Counted from the stretch's first letter, positions 1 to 9,192 are shown. The stretch: 27,974 nt of DNA from Chloroflexia bacterium (GCA_025927935.1 JAICKM010000010.1:1-27974); one strand, 5' to 3'. Translations and numbers: made by a program. The notes: a model not told the origin generated them from the sequence alone.

Positions 1-1
1 A

Positions 2-1744
2 ATCGCCTCGCAGGCGATGCTGGAAAAGCTGGAGCGATGCAACCTGTTCCTGGTGCCGCTGGACAACGAGCGACGCTGGTATCGCTACCACCATCTCTTT
101 GCTGATCTGCTACGACAGCGCCTGCACCAAAGCGCTGCCGTGTCTACAAGGGATGAAAGAGAGGGCGTGGCCGAATTACACATACGCGCCAGCCAATGGT
201 ATGAGGACCAGGGCCTGGACCTGGAAGCATTTCACCATGCTGTCGCCGCCCATGATATTGAGCGCGCTGAGCGCCTCATTGAAGGAGCGGGGGTGCCCTT
301 GCACTTTCGCGGCGCGGGTGGCCCGGTACGAAACTGGCTGGAATCGCTGCCGGCGGCAGTGCTGAATGCCAGACCCTCGTTGTGGGTGACGTATGCCTCG
401 GCACTAATGATGACCGGCCAACATACCGCCGTCGAACAGAAACTGCAAGCGGCGGAAGCAGCCCTGCAAGGCACCGAACCAGACGACAAAACCCGCGACC
501 TGGTCGGACGAATTGCATCCATGCGGGCCACGGTGGCTGTCATTCAGCACGATGTCGAAACCCTGCTGGCGCAGTCGCGCCGCGCTCTGGAGTATCTGCA
601 CCCCGACAACCTGCCGCTCCGCACTGCCGCTCACTGGACGCTAGGCCATGCCTATCAGCTCCAGGGCGACCGGGCCGCGGCCGGCAGGGCCTATGCCGAA
701 GTCCTATCGATCAGTCAGTCGTTTGGGGCTTCCATCTACACGACAGCGGCTACACTCTGTCTGGGCCAGGTACAGGAAACAGAAAACCATCTGTCGTTGG
801 CAGCCGAAACCTACCGGCAAGCCCTCCGTTTAGCCGGGGATCCGCCGCGACCGATTGCGTCCGAAGCGCATCTTGGCTTGGCCCGTATCTACTACGAATG
901 GAACGACCTGGCTGCCGCCCAACAGCACGGGCAACAATGCGTCCAACTGACGCGGCAGATGGAAAGCGTCGACACCTTCGCGGCCTGTGGGGTGTTGCTC
1001 GCCCGCCTGCGGCTCGCCCAGGGCGATGTGGCCGGCGCGGTCGCGGTTTTGGCGGAGGCCGAGCAGTTCGTGCGCCGGCATCACTTCGAGTTTCGGATGC
1101 CCGATGTTGCCGGCGCCCAGGTGCTGACATTGCTGCGCCAGGGCCATGTGGCGGAGGCCGCTCATCTGGCCCAAACCTACAAACTCCCCCTCAGCCAGGC
1201 ACGGGTATACCTGGCGCAGGGCGACCCGGCTACGGCACTTGCGGTGCTTGCGCCGCAGCGCAAGCAGATGGAGGCAAAGAGTTGGGCCGATGAACGGCTC
1301 AAGGTGCTGGTGCTCCAGGCGGTCGCGCTCCATGCGCACGGCGAACAGGACAGGGCGGTGCAACTGCTGGGCGAGGCGCTGGCGCTGGCCGCGCCGGGCG
1401 GCTTCATCCGGATCTTCGTCGACGAAGGCCCACCCATGGCGGCCCTGCTGCGCGAGGTCGCGAAACACGGCACCGCTCCGAACTATGTTCGTCAATTACG
1501 GGCAGCCTTTGGGGAAGCTGAAGGCCCAATGCCTATCACTCAGCCTTTGATCGAGACACTGAGCGAACGTGAACTTGAGGTGCTGAGGCTGCTCGGAACC
1601 GACTTGACCGGCCCGGAAATTGCCCGCAGCCTCATAGTATCCCTGAACACCCTGCGTACGCACACCAAAAACATTTACACCAAGATCGGGGTCAACAGCC
1701 GTCGGGCGGCTGTCCGCCGGGCTGAGGAACTCGACTTGTTATAA
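2..1744 (+). CDS. MalT-like LuxR-family transcriptional regulator, 5'-truncated by window edge
   Basis: The reading frame is open to the first base, with Ile-Ala-Ser-Gln-Ala ahead of the first Met at 17, so the N-terminal part including the expected STAND ATPase domain lies outside the window. What is visible begins with the winged-helix region typical of MalT-like proteins (RYHHLFADLLR near residue 25 of the visible part). A long helical TPR-like region follows (about residues 90-480), then a C-terminal LuxR/GerE helix-turn-helix over the last ~65 residues (LSERELEVLRLL ... TLRTHTKNIYTKIGVNSR). Family knowledge: such proteins are ATP-dependent activators that bind a small inducer in the TPR region and DNA through the LuxR domain. 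The inducer cannot be guessed. A hairpin terminator follows directly, so the gene is transcribed separately from the 90-aa gene downstream. Confidence 0.93.
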   Translation: MASQAMLEKLERCNLFLVPLDNERRWYRYHHLFADLLRQRLHQSAAVSTRDEREGVAELHIRASQWYEDQGLDLEAFHHAVAAHDIERAERLIEGAGVPLHFRGAGGPVRNWLESLPAAVLNARPSLWVTYASALMMTGQHTAVEQKLQAAEAALQGTEPDDKTRDLVGRIASMRATVAVIQHDVETLLAQSRRALEYLHPDNLPLRTAAHWTLGHAYQLQGDRAAAGRAYAEVLSISQSFGASIYTTAATLCLGQVQETENHLSLAAETYRQALRLAGDPPRPIASEAHLGLARIYYEWNDLAAAQQHGQQCVQLTRQMESVDTFAACGVLLARLRLAQGDVAGAVAVLAEAEQFVRRHHFEFRMPDVAGAQVLTLLRQGHVAEAAHLAQTYKLPLSQARVYLAQGDPATALAVLAPQRKQMEAKSWADERLKVLVLQAVALHAHGEQDRAVQLLGEALALAAPGGFIRIFVDEGPPMAALLREVAKHGTAPNYVRQLRAAFGEAEGPMPITQPLIETLSERELEVLRLLGTDLTGPEIARSLIVSLNTLRTHTKNIYTKIGVNSRRAAVRRAEELDLL

Positions 1745-1766
1745 CGAACCTACCAACATCGCCCCC

Positions 1767-1809
1767 AGCCCTGACAGGTTTGTCGAACCACCTGCCGGGG
1801 CTTTTTATT
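1767..1809 (+). terminator. Rho-independent terminator of the LuxR gene
   Basis: The arms are AGCCC (1767-1771) with GGGCT (1798-1802) and CAGGT (1775-1779) with ACCTG (1790-1794), separated by small internal bulges. A run of five T (1802-1806) followed by ATT comes directly after. It starts 23 bases after the LuxR stop codon. Confidence 0.8.
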
Positions 1810-1835
1810 GCCCTCACCGCAGCCCGATCAATAAA

Positions 1836-1878
1836 TCACCACATCCATCACCACAGGTGGTGATGACGCCTCACCACA
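1836..1878. promoter_or_regulatory. Cluster of TCACCACA repeats with a perfect 9-bp palindrome (candidate operator)
   Basis: TCACCACA occurs three times in direct orientation at 1836, 1848 and 1871. The middle copy is part of a perfect inverted repeat, CATCACCAC (1846-1854) and GTGGTGATG (1857-1865), with a 2-nt centre. It lies between a terminator and the start of the 90-aa gene, where a promoter should be. I see no convincing -35/-10 pair next to it. Binding by the adjacent LuxR protein is only a guess. Confidence 0.4.
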
Positions 1879-1963
1879 TTAGTTTGTATGCTCTGGTGGA
1901 AGGAAAGAACCGCTGCCACCATGAGGAGCTTCAGCTATATGAGGAAAATATACGAGGCGCAAA

Positions 1964-2236
1964 ATGAGTGAAACATTCGCGGCACCTGAGGATCATTACG
2001 AGCCAGGACTTTATGAAATCCGCATCAAGGGCCACCTGGATGACCAGTGGGCCGCCTGGTTTGGGGGCCTGACTCTCACACTGGAAGACAACGGCAATAC
2101 GCTGTTAACCGGCCTGGTGGTCGATCAGGCCGCGTTGCATGGCTTGCTCAGAAAAGTGCGGGATTTAGGCATGCCCTTGCTCGCGGTCCTGCGCGTGGAA
2201 CCCAGCCAGACAGAGGCGGCAGATGTTAACCAGTAA
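1964..2236 (+). CDS. Small conserved hypothetical protein (90 aa), regulator satellite
   Basis: A 90-aa soluble acidic protein with no signal peptide or membrane segment. GAGG at 1954-1957 sits 6 nt before the ATG. The central part (LYEIRIKGHLDDQWAAWF, then LTLEDNGNTLLTG and VVDQAALHGLLRKVRDLGMPL) reads as a compact alpha/beta fold. I recognise it as resembling small proteins often found in Chloroflexota and other large genomes beside LuxR/STAND regulators, some annotated only as hypothetical. Function unknown. The neighbour upstream is a MalT-like regulator, but a terminator separates the two. Confidence 0.82.
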   Translation: MSETFAAPEDHYEPGLYEIRIKGHLDDQWAAWFGGLTLTLEDNGNTLLTGLVVDQAALHGLLRKVRDLGMPLLAVLRVEPSQTEAADVNQ

Positions 2237-2388
2237 ATTGAGGCAAGCTGTTTAGAAAGGAGATCTGCCTTTGGAAAATTTGTAGACTACCTGATCCTCC
2301 AGGAACAGCATGGGCGACCACGCTTTTATGCAAGTTCCATTCAATGAAACGTGTTAACATCGGAAATAGTCAAAAAGGAGCAAATACG

Positions 2389-3138
2389 ATGACTAGCAAA
2401 GAAGGAATGAATACGTACAGAATGACCGCAAGAGTCGTGGGAGTGATGTACCTCGCGGGATTCGTTGTCGGCATTGTGGGGAACGGACTCATCCAATCCA
2501 TAATTGGAGGCCCGGATCACCTTTCCACGGTTTCCGCGAACAGTATGATGCTGGCAATCGGCGCACTACTCTGGTTGATGGCCGTCGCCGGCGACGCGGC
2601 TCACGGGGTTCTGATGTTCCCGGTCCTCAAGCAACACAGCGAGCGCATCGCCTTCGGCTACCTCGCTACCCGGATCGTCGACGCCGTCTTTATTGCCGTC
2701 TTCGTGCTCTTCATGCTACTGCAAATACCGCTCGGTAGCGAGTACCTGAAAGCAGTGGCCCCCAACACTTTCTACCTGCAAGCCCTGAGCACGCTGTCCA
2801 TACAGGCGAACCTTTACGCCTACGATATCGCCATGATCGCGCTTGGGCTAGCTGGTATGATGCTTTGCTACCTGTTCTACAGCGCACAGTTGGTTCCTCG
2901 TTGGCTCGCCATCTGGGGCCTGGTGGGATACGCGATCATTTTTTGCGGCATGGTGTCGGAAGTCATGGGGTCCGGCCTGGGGCTGGTTTCCTCAATTCCG
3001 GGTGGCCTGTGGGAGGTGTTCATCGGCGGGTGGCTGATCGTCAAAGGGTTCAACTCATCGGCAAAGCTAGCGCAGGGTACCAAAACCAGCAACCCGGTAG
3101 AACCACTTGTGCCACACCTGGATCCCGCCAAGGCGTAA
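2389..3138 (+). CDS. DUF4386 family multi-pass membrane protein
   Basis: About 249 aa with roughly six to seven hydrophobic segments (for example VMYLAGFVVGIVGNGLI near the start and LAIWGLVGYAIIFCGMVS near the end). The order of motifs matches DUF4386: N-terminal helix, ALLWLMAVAGDAAHGVLMFPVLKQHSE-type stretch, FGYLATRIVD, then LVPRWLAIWGLVG. The ATG at 2389 is preferred over the in-frame ATG at 2344 because AAGGAG at 2375-2380 lies 8 nt upstream of it. Family function is unknown; it is often found near oxidoreductases and regulators. It is followed at 108 bp by a dehydrogenase gene on the same strand. Confidence 0.88.
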   Translation: MTSKEGMNTYRMTARVVGVMYLAGFVVGIVGNGLIQSIIGGPDHLSTVSANSMMLAIGALLWLMAVAGDAAHGVLMFPVLKQHSERIAFGYLATRIVDAVFIAVFVLFMLLQIPLGSEYLKAVAPNTFYLQALSTLSIQANLYAYDIAMIALGLAGMMLCYLFYSAQLVPRWLAIWGLVGYAIIFCGMVSEVMGSGLGLVSSIPGGLWEVFIGGWLIVKGFNSSAKLAQGTKTSNPVEPLVPHLDPAKA

Positions 3139-3169
3139 ACGTCAAACTGTGGGGAAAACATGCTCTTGA

Positions 3170-3225
3170 CGCCGGCTCCATAGAAGCGATGCCACACGGA
3201 CAGGGACTGCGCTTTTGAGCCGGCG
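3170..3225. repeat. 9-bp inverted repeat in the DUF4386-dehydrogenase spacer
   Basis: CGCCGGCTC at 3170-3178 is the exact reverse complement of GAGCCGGCG at 3217-3225, with a 38-nt loop. There is no T-run after it, so it is not a standard terminator. It could form a leader hairpin ahead of the dehydrogenase ribosome-binding site (AAAGGA just upstream of 3246). Confidence 0.4.
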
Positions 3226-3245
3226 CCTGAAGAAAGGATAGCCAA

Positions 3246-4233
3246 ATGAAAGCGATTGTATATACAAAATACGGAACACCGGATGTTCTTGAGCTCAAAG
3301 AGGTAGAAAAACCCACGCCCAAAGACAATGAAGTCTTGATCAAAGTTCACGCGGCATCTGTAAATGCGGCTGACCTCCACTTCCTGAGCGCCGATCCGTT
3401 CTTGATCCGCCTGTCCGCTGGGTTTCTAAAGCCTAAACACACGATACTTGGCGCGGCCATCGCGGGGCGGGTGGAAGCGATTGGCCGGAACGTCAAGCAG
3501 TTTCAACCAGGGGATGAAGTCTTCGGGGACATATCGGGGTGTGGTTTGGGCGGTTTTGCCGAATATGTATGTGCCGTTGAAGCTGTTTTGGTGTTGAAAC
3601 CGGCCCATATATCGTTCGAGGAAGCAGCGACGGTGCCGATGGCGGCAATCACCGCGTTGCAAGGGCTTCGCGATAAGGGACAGATTCAGGCGGGGCAAAA
3701 GGTTCTGATTAATGGCGCGTCGGGGGGGTGTGGGGACCTTTGCGGTGCAGATTGCCAAATCGTTCGGGGCTGAGGTCACCGCCGTGTGCAGCACGGAGAA
3801 GATGGACCTGGTGCGCGGGATCGGCGCAGACCAGGTCATTGATTACACGCAAGAAGATTTCACCCGAAATGGCCGGCGTTATGACCTGATTCTGGCCGCG
3901 AACGGCTATCATTCGATTGCAGATTATAAGCGGGCGTTAAGTCCCAAGGGAATTTATGTCATGAGCGGCGGTACCGGGGCGCAGATGTTCCAGGCGATGC
4001 TACTAGGCCCCTGGATTTCCCTGACCGGCCGGCAGAAAATGGGTAACTTGCTGGCGAGACCGAGCATTAGCGATTTGGTTTTTCTGAAGGAGCTACTTGA
4101 AGCCGGTAAAGTAGTACCTGTGATAGACAGACGTTACACATTAAGTGCGGTTCCTGAAGCGCTCCGGTATCTGAGAGCAGGACGCGCCAAAGGAAAAGTC
4201 GTCATCACCGTGGAACAGAATGCAAAGACCTGA
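3246..4233 (+). pseudogene. NAD(P)-dependent alcohol dehydrogenase / quinone oxidoreductase (MDR), frameshifted at a G tract
   Basis: Two overlapping frames form one medium-chain dehydrogenase/reductase of about 328 aa. The first (3246-~3730) gives the GroES-like N-terminus (MKAIVYTKYGTPDVLELKEV) and runs to LINGASGG. The second frame resumes at GVGTFAVQIAKSFGAEV, the glycine-rich NADP-binding turn, and continues to AKGKVVITV at 4233. The break falls in seven consecutive G (3722-3728); six G would restore one continuous reading frame with the family motif GASGGVGTFAVQ. The metal-binding Cys/His pattern of zinc enzymes is not evident, consistent with quinone-oxidoreductase-like members. The start at 3246 has AAAGGA upstream. 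The frameshift may be a real mutation, a slippage-prone site or an assembly error; apart from it the gene looks intact. Confidence 0.85.
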
Positions 4234-4237
4234 CGAA

Positions 4238-4795
4238 ATGTTGCTGGAGAACAAGGTGGCCGTGATCTACGGCGCGGGCGGATCGATTGGCGGAGCCGTG
4301 GCCCGCGCCTTTGCCCGTGAAGGGGACAAGGTCTTCCTCGCTGGGCGCACCCAGGCGAAGCTCGACGCGGTCGCCGCCGCGATTCGCGCGCAGGGCGGCG
4401 GGGCGGACACCGCCGTCCTCGACGCGCTCGACGCACAGGCGGTTGCAGTGTATATTGATGGCGTGGTGGCGCAGGCCGGGACCATCGATCTCTCATTCAA
4501 CCTCATCTCGTATGGCGATGTCCAGCAGCCGCTGGCAGAGATAGCAGTGGAGGATTTCCTGCGTCCGACCACGACGGCAGTGCGGACGCATTTTCTGACG
4601 ACCCACGCGGCGGCCCGGCACATGATCCGCCAAGGGTCGGGCGTGATCCTGGCGTTCGGGGGTGGGGGCCCGCAAACCCGGCCCAATCTGGGTGGCTTCA
4701 AGATCGCGCTCGACGCCCTGGCGGGGCTGCGCCGCCAGTGGGCCTGCGAGCTTGGCCCGCACGGCATCCGCGTCGTCACAGCGATCGTGGACTAG
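4238..4795 (+). CDS. SDR family oxidoreductase, C-terminally short
   Basis: A Rossmann-fold short-chain dehydrogenase. VAVIYGAGGSIGGAVARAFA near residues 6-25 is the glycine-rich cofactor loop and AGRTQAKLD follows beta-2. The late segment GGFKIALDALAGLRRQWACELGPHGIRVV aligns with the active-site helix, but Phe sits where the catalytic Tyr of YxxxK is expected. The protein stops right after RVVTAIVD, about 185 aa, while classical SDRs run to ~250 aa, so the substrate-loop and C-terminal strands are missing. The start at 4238 (MLLENKVAV) is chosen by family resemblance; an ATG at 4220 is also in frame and would overlap the dehydrogenase end. Neither has a strong ribosome-binding site. It may be a decayed gene. 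Confidence 0.75.
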   Translation: MLLENKVAVIYGAGGSIGGAVARAFAREGDKVFLAGRTQAKLDAVAAAIRAQGGGADTAVLDALDAQAVAVYIDGVVAQAGTIDLSFNLISYGDVQQPLAEIAVEDFLRPTTTAVRTHFLTTHAAARHMIRQGSGVILAFGGGGPQTRPNLGGFKIALDALAGLRRQWACELGPHGIRVVTAIVD

Positions 4796-4835
4796 CGGCA
4801 AAGACGGGGCGTGCCCCGCCAGCGGAGGGATGGGC

Positions 4836-5825
4836 GTGCAATCGGAAGTAGAGCCGGGGCAGCTTGCGGATGGGTTACTGCGCGCCTACGGGATTACCGC
4901 GCGCACTATCGCGCCGGGGCCGCGCGGCTTTGTAGCAGTGACGTATATTGTGGATGCCGCCGGGGGGCAACGGCTGTTTGCCAAAGTCCTGCCCGCTGCC
5001 GCCCATCTGGTCCACCTGCCCGCCACGCTAGCCGTCCTGGCCGAACTCCATGCGCGCGGCATCGCGGTGAATCGCCCGCTCCGCACCAGCGCGGGGCAAT
5101 GGACGGTCCCGCTCGCCGAGCGGACCCTGGTCCTGTTCGATTTCATCCCCGGTCGCTCCGGCCATGGGTTCCATTATGATTTTGCCGAGTTCGTCACCCT
5201 GCTGGCCCGCATTCACCAGGCGATCCCGCCTATCCCTACAGTCCTGCCGCGCGAGGCGTTTGGCCTGCCGTTTGCCGCGGACTTCCAGCGGTATCTGGCC
5301 GGGCTGGCCGCCCCGCCGCGCACCCCCGTGCAAGCCGATCTGCGACGGCTCCTGGCCCCATACCAGGCCGCCATGGCGACCGATTGGGCCACCCTCCAGG
5401 CCCTGGCCGCGGGCAGCCGGGCCACGCGCTGGGTGCCCCGACTCACGCACAGCGACGCGCCCGGCGACAACGTCATTATCGGCGCGGACGGCCGGCTCTA
5501 CCTCGTAGACTGGGACGACCTGATGCTCGGCCCGCCTGAACGCGACGCCTGGTTCCACCTGAACGCCCGCGAGGCGGCGGCGTTTCTCCAGACCTACCGG
5601 CAGACCTTCCCAGACTACCAACCCAACGCGACGCTGCGGCGGTTTTACATCTTCCGGCGGTTCTTTGAGGATCTCACCGGCTATCTCATCGAAATCGCGG
5701 ACAGCACGGCGCCGGTCCACCAGGCGAAAAACCTTGCCGATCTAGAGCAGACCTGCTTTACCTGGCTGTGGCCGCTCATGCACGACGAAGGGGCAACCGG
5801 GATCAGCGCCGGGCCGGCCCGTTAG
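4836..5825 (+). CDS. Aminoglycoside phosphotransferase (APH)-like kinase
   Basis: About 329 aa with a protein-kinase-like APH fold. The N-lobe includes GFVAVTYIVDAAGGQRLFAK, with the likely ATP-binding Lys. The catalytic loop LTHSDAPGDNVII corresponds to Brenner's HxDxxxxN motif, and LYLVDWDDLMLGPPERD is the metal-binding DxD segment followed by the typical GPxxxD. The GTG at 4836 is chosen because GGAGG (4824-4828) lies 7 nt upstream; the ATG at 4830 is almost touching that site, and the longer open frame to 4662 overlaps the SDR. Family members phosphorylate aminoglycosides, homoserine, choline or macrolides; the substrate here is unknown. It lies 40 bp after the SDR gene, so it is probably cotranscribed. 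Confidence 0.85.
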   Translation: MQSEVEPGQLADGLLRAYGITARTIAPGPRGFVAVTYIVDAAGGQRLFAKVLPAAAHLVHLPATLAVLAELHARGIAVNRPLRTSAGQWTVPLAERTLVLFDFIPGRSGHGFHYDFAEFVTLLARIHQAIPPIPTVLPREAFGLPFAADFQRYLAGLAAPPRTPVQADLRRLLAPYQAAMATDWATLQALAAGSRATRWVPRLTHSDAPGDNVIIGADGRLYLVDWDDLMLGPPERDAWFHLNAREAAAFLQTYRQTFPDYQPNATLRRFYIFRRFFEDLTGYLIEIADSTAPVHQAKNLADLEQTCFTWLWPLMHDEGATGISAGPAR

Positions 5826-5884
5826 AATCGTCACCGCCAACCAAACGAGACACACGAAACACCGTCCTCAACAGCTATCCCACC

Positions 5885-5943
5885 CCCCGCGCGCCGGGGC
5901 TTCTCCCCATTCAACGTTTTTTCAACACCCCTCTTTTTATAAT
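5885..5943 (+). promoter_or_regulatory. Spacer with a candidate -10 element (TATAAT) for the Kelch gene
   Basis: The 204-nt spacer between the kinase and the Kelch gene contains a small GC hairpin (CCCCG 5885-5889 with CGGGG 5895-5899). Two TTCAAC copies (5910 and 5921) and a perfect TATAAT at 5938-5943 follow, about 87 nt before the Kelch ATG. No good -35 lies at 16-18 nt. No gene is seen in the spacer. Confidence 0.4.
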
Positions 5944-6029
5944 CAGGGTAATCGCGGCTTTCGTGGCCCCGTGAAAGAAGCCCACGCCCGGCCCAACACC
6001 GGGGCACATTTGCCAGGAGGGAAAAGCCT

Positions 6030-9000
6030 ATGTCCGCGGAACATCGTTATCTTCGCCCCTTGAATCCGGCTACCGGCGCCCCCGCGCCACAGCCCCGAGG
6101 AAATCTCCAAACACGTCAGCGACCTTATCCATTGGGAGCGGGTCGTTGGCTCGTGTTTGCCTGCTGCACCTTCGCCGTGCTGACCGCCATGCTGCTGCTG
6201 GGCAGTGGGGTGCACGCCGCCGTCTCACGCCAGGGGTCGCCCGCCGCGCCCCTCACCTGCGGCCAGCAGACCTGGACGACGCAGACGTCGTACCCGGTGA
6301 CGGTGTACGCGCAGGCGTCGGCCGCGCTGAACGGCATGCTCTATAGCTTCGGCGGCTTGAGCAGCGGCGACATAAGCAACGCTTACCGCTATGACCCGGC
6401 GACGGACCAGTGGACGGCGATAAGCCCCTTGACGCAGGCACTCGATGGCGCAAGCGCCGTGTCCGACGGCACCTACATCTACATCCTGGGCGGTAGCTCA
6501 GCCGGCAACCCGAGCAACATCCTCAGGCGGTACGATCCCGGGTCGAACACCTATACCACCCTGGCCACCATTCCCCATTTCACCACCAGGGCCACCGCCG
6601 TCGTGCTGAACGGCAAAATTTACGTCATCAACGGCTTCAATAACGCCAATACCGTGGACGTCTATACTATCGCCACGAACACCTGGGGCACCAGCCTCTC
6701 CTATCCCCAGGGGTTTACCAACGCGAACTCCATGGTGCTCAACGGCTCTATCTACGTGGCGGGCGGCGACGGCGGCGGCTTCCCCACCGACAAGACGTAC
6801 CGCCTGGACCCCAGCACCGGCACCTGGGACGACGCCGCGATCGCCGACCTGCCCGGACCTCGCTATCAGGCCGCCGGGGACCTGCTGAACGGCCGCTGGA
6901 TCCTGGCCGGCGGGCGCGGGAACAACGGCGTGTTGCAAGGCGTGATCGCCTGGGACCCCACGACCAACACCTGGACTAATCTGCCCAACATGCCCACCCC
7001 CGCGTACAATCCGGGCGCCGCCACGATCAACGGGGCGCTGTATGTCGTCGGCGGGAATGCCGGTGGCGGCGCTACGAGCATCGTGCGGAGCTATACCGAA
7101 ACCGAGGCCTGTACGGCTACGCCGACCAACACCGTGACCCCGACTAACACGCCGCTGCCGACGCCCACCGTGCCCTGCGGGAACACCTGGACCACGCTGG
7201 CGCCGTACCCCATCGCGGTGTCCGCCGAAGCGGTCGTCGCATTGAACGGCATCCTCTACGGCTTTGGCGGCAACACTGGGATCGACGTCACCAACGCTTA
7301 CCGCTACGACCCGGCGGCGAACCAATGGACCGCGATCGCCTCCTTGCCCCAGGGGCGGGAGGACGCCGGCGCCGTGACCGACGGCACCTACATCTACATC
7401 CTGGGCGGCAGCATAGCCGGCAACCCAATGAACACCATCTGGCGCTACGATCCGGTCGCCAATAGCTACACCACGCTGGCCGCCATGCCCCATACTGTGT
7501 ACGGATCGGGCACCGTCTTGCTGAACGGCAAGATCTACCGCATCAGTGGCTTCAATGCGGGGACGAGTGTGGATGTATACACCATCGCCACAAACACCTG
7601 GGCATCCGGTCCGGCCTATCCAAACTCAGTCACCGACCCGAGCGCCATGACCCTCGGCGGTTTTATCTACGTCGCCGGCGGCGGCTCTGCTGCTATCGCC
7701 AAGACGTACCGCCTGGACCCCAGCACCGGCACCTGGGACGACGCCGCGATCGCCGATATGCCCGGCGCCCGCTATGAGGCCGCCGGGGACCTGCTGAACG
7801 GCCGCTGGATCCTGGCCGGCGGGCGTAACGACCTCGGCCAGGTGCAGGGGGCTATCGCCTGGGACCCCACGACTAACACCTGGGCCACCGTGCCCGGCAT
7901 GCCCACCCCCGTGTTCAATCCGGGCGCCGCCACGATAGGCGGGCGGCTGTATGTCGTGGCCGGGGATGCCTTCGGCAAGACGAGCGTTCTACGGAGCTAT
8001 TCCGAAGGTTCGGCCTGCACCCCCACCAACACCCCCACCAGCACTCCCGTGCCGCCGACGAACACACCGAGCAGCACGCCGACCAACACCAACACGCCGA
8101 CGGCCACGCCGACTGATACGAACACCCCGGTGCCGCCGACCAACACGGCCACACCGACCAACACCGACACGCCGGTGCCGCCGACCAACACGCCGAGCAA
8201 CACGCCAACGCCTATCCCCACCGATACGCCGACGCCTATCCCCACCAATACGCCGAGCAATACGCCGAGCAATACGCCGACGAATACCAATACGCCGGTG
8301 CCCACCAACACCAACACGCCGGTACCCACCAATACGCCGACCGATACCAACACGCCGGTACCGAGCAATACACCAAGTAACACGCCGACCAATACCAACA
8401 CACCCGTACCGCCGACCAACACGCCGAGCAATACGCCGACGAACACCAATACGCCGGTGCCGCCGACCGATACGCCGACGCCCATCCCCACTAATACGCC
8501 GGCGAACACAAGCACGCCGACCAATACCGCGACTCGGACGGCGACCAATACGCCGACCGATACGCCAACGAAGACGGCCACACCATCCAATACCGCGACC
8601 CGGACCGCGACGGCGACGGCAACCTATACCGCCACGCCCACCAACACGCCGATCAGCGGCACGGCCACGCGCACAGTGCGCCCGACCCGCACGGCCACCG
8701 TCACCCGCACGGCCACCGTCACCCGCACGCCGACCAATACGCCAACCCCGACGCCGTGCAGCGTGTGCAATCTCTATATCCCCGATGTCACGCTGACCTG
8801 CAACCTCGACGGCACCGTCCACTGGACGGCCACCGTGCACAATAACGGGTCATGCACCGTAGACACGTCGTGGCAGGTGCGCTTGCAGGTGCAGCGCAAT
8901 TATCACGGGTTCAAGGATACCGTTACTGCCACGGGGACGGGCAGCTTTGCGCCGGGCGACACGGTGGTCAGCGGGGATCTGTGTGACGTCTTCCCGACCA

Positions 9001-9152
9001 ACACGACCGGAGTCCGCGCGGCGTTTGCCCTGACCAGTGACCAGCGGCGCTGCAACCCCACGCATCTCTCCGCGGCTATCGAACCCTGCCCGGTCACGCC
9101 GGTCTGCCCCGCGGCCCCGGCCCCGGCGGCCCCCGATTCGCCTGAGGAGTAA
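6030..9152 (+). CDS. Exported Kelch-repeat protein with long TNTPT linker and C-terminal domain
   Basis: A 1040-aa protein. AGGAGG (6015-6020) lies 9 nt before the ATG. The N-terminus has a ~38-residue cytoplasmic stretch, a hydrophobic segment (about 39-62, [22 protein letters not shown]) and a possible VHA-A cleavage site. Two Kelch-like blocks follow, residues ~77-360 and ~383-660. They have repeated GxxYxxGG-type strands ([22 protein letters not shown]) and Trp-x-x-Leu/Ile turns, as in Kelch beta-propellers. Residues ~662-909 are almost entirely Thr, Pro, Asn and Ser in TNTPT units, a spacer style very common in Chloroflexota surface proteins. The last ~130 residues hold at least seven Cys and a beta-rich, CARDB/DUF11-like stretch ([22 protein letters not shown]). 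A surface-exposed binding or adhesion role is inferred. No LPxTG or second membrane anchor is seen. Confidence 0.9.
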   Translation: MSAEHRYLRPLNPATGAPAPQPRGNLQTRQRPYPLGAGRWLVFACCTFAVLTAMLLLGSGVHAAVSRQGSPAAPLTCGQQTWTTQTSYPVTVYAQASAALNGMLYSFGGLSSGDISNAYRYDPATDQWTAISPLTQALDGASAVSDGTYIYILGGSSAGNPSNILRRYDPGSNTYTTLATIPHFTTRATAVVLNGKIYVINGFNNANTVDVYTIATNTWGTSLSYPQGFTNANSMVLNGSIYVAGGDGGGFPTDKTYRLDPSTGTWDDAAIADLPGPRYQAAGDLLNGRWILAGGRGNNGVLQGVIAWDPTTNTWTNLPNMPTPAYNPGAATINGALYVVGGNAGGGATSIVRSYTETEACTATPTNTVTPTNTPLPTPTVPCGNTWTTLAPYPIAVSAEAVVALNGILYGFGGNTGIDVTNAYRYDPAANQWTAIASLPQGREDAGAVTDGTYIYILGGSIAGNPMNTIWRYDPVANSYTTLAAMPHTVYGSGTVLLNGKIYRISGFNAGTSVDVYTIATNTWASGPAYPNSVTDPSAMTLGGFIYVAGGGSAAIAKTYRLDPSTGTWDDAAIADMPGARYEAAGDLLNGRWILAGGRNDLGQVQGAIAWDPTTNTWATVPGMPTPVFNPGAATIGGRLYVVAGDAFGKTSVLRSYSEGSACTPTNTPTSTPVPPTNTPSSTPTNTNTPTATPTDTNTPVPPTNTATPTNTDTPVPPTNTPSNTPTPIPTDTPTPIPTNTPSNTPSNTPTNTNTPVPTNTNTPVPTNTPTDTNTPVPSNTPSNTPTNTNTPVPPTNTPSNTPTNTNTPVPPTDTPTPIPTNTPANTSTPTNTATRTATNTPTDTPTKTATPSNTATRTATATATYTATPTNTPISGTATRTVRPTRTATVTRTATVTRTPTNTPTPTPCSVCNLYIPDVTLTCNLDGTVHWTATVHNNGSCTVDTSWQVRLQVQRNYHGFKDTVTATGTGSFAPGDTVVSGDLCDVFPTNTTGVRAAFALTSDQRRCNPTHLSAAIEPCPVTPVCPAAPAPAAPDSPEE
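6258..8010 (+). repeat. Tandem internal duplication of the Kelch block (~0.9 kb period)
   Basis: The two Kelch blocks match along their length, beginning at Cys codons 6258 and 7176. A 57-bp stretch at 6791-6847 is identical to 7700-7756, an offset of 909 bp or 303 codons. A second near-identical stretch follows immediately (from GGCCGCCGGGGACCTGCTGA onwards). Elsewhere the copies differ by substitutions and small in-frame indels. The perfectly matching segment suggests recent local gene conversion. Confidence 0.85.
8013..8756 (+). repeat. Low-complexity coding repeat (Thr-Asn-Thr-Pro units)
   Basis: About 740 bp of degenerate ACC-AAC-ACG-CCG type units encode [13 protein letters not shown] and [10 protein letters not shown] blocks. 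The units are irregular in length and have no conserved spacers. The same composition leaves long open frames on both strands, which are shadows. The region is prone to slippage and misassembly. Confidence 0.9.
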
Positions 9153-9192
9153 GCGGGCGTTACGAACAGAGCGGCCTACAAGGGCTATACAG

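Noticed and set aside
4805..4818. GC hairpin between the SDR and kinase genes as a terminator
   Set aside because: A 6-bp stem with a 2-nt loop, no T-run, and only 18 nt before the next start codon; not convincing.
4662..4835. N-terminal extension of the APH-like kinase
   Set aside because: It reads the SDR gene in another frame. A GGAGG site before the GTG at 4836 marks the start.
8013..8756. Possible CRISPR-like or tandem satellite array
   Set aside because: Units are irregular, have no constant repeat and unique spacer pattern, and are explained as coding low complexity.
7951..8840. Long open frames on both strands of the TNTPT region (280-aa Arg/Pro-rich and Gly/Arg- or Val/Gly-rich products)
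   Set aside because: They are frame shadows of the repetitive ACC-AAC-ACG-CCG codons. Compositions are unnatural, no ribosome-binding sites are seen, and the Thr-Pro frame is continuous with a recognisable protein.
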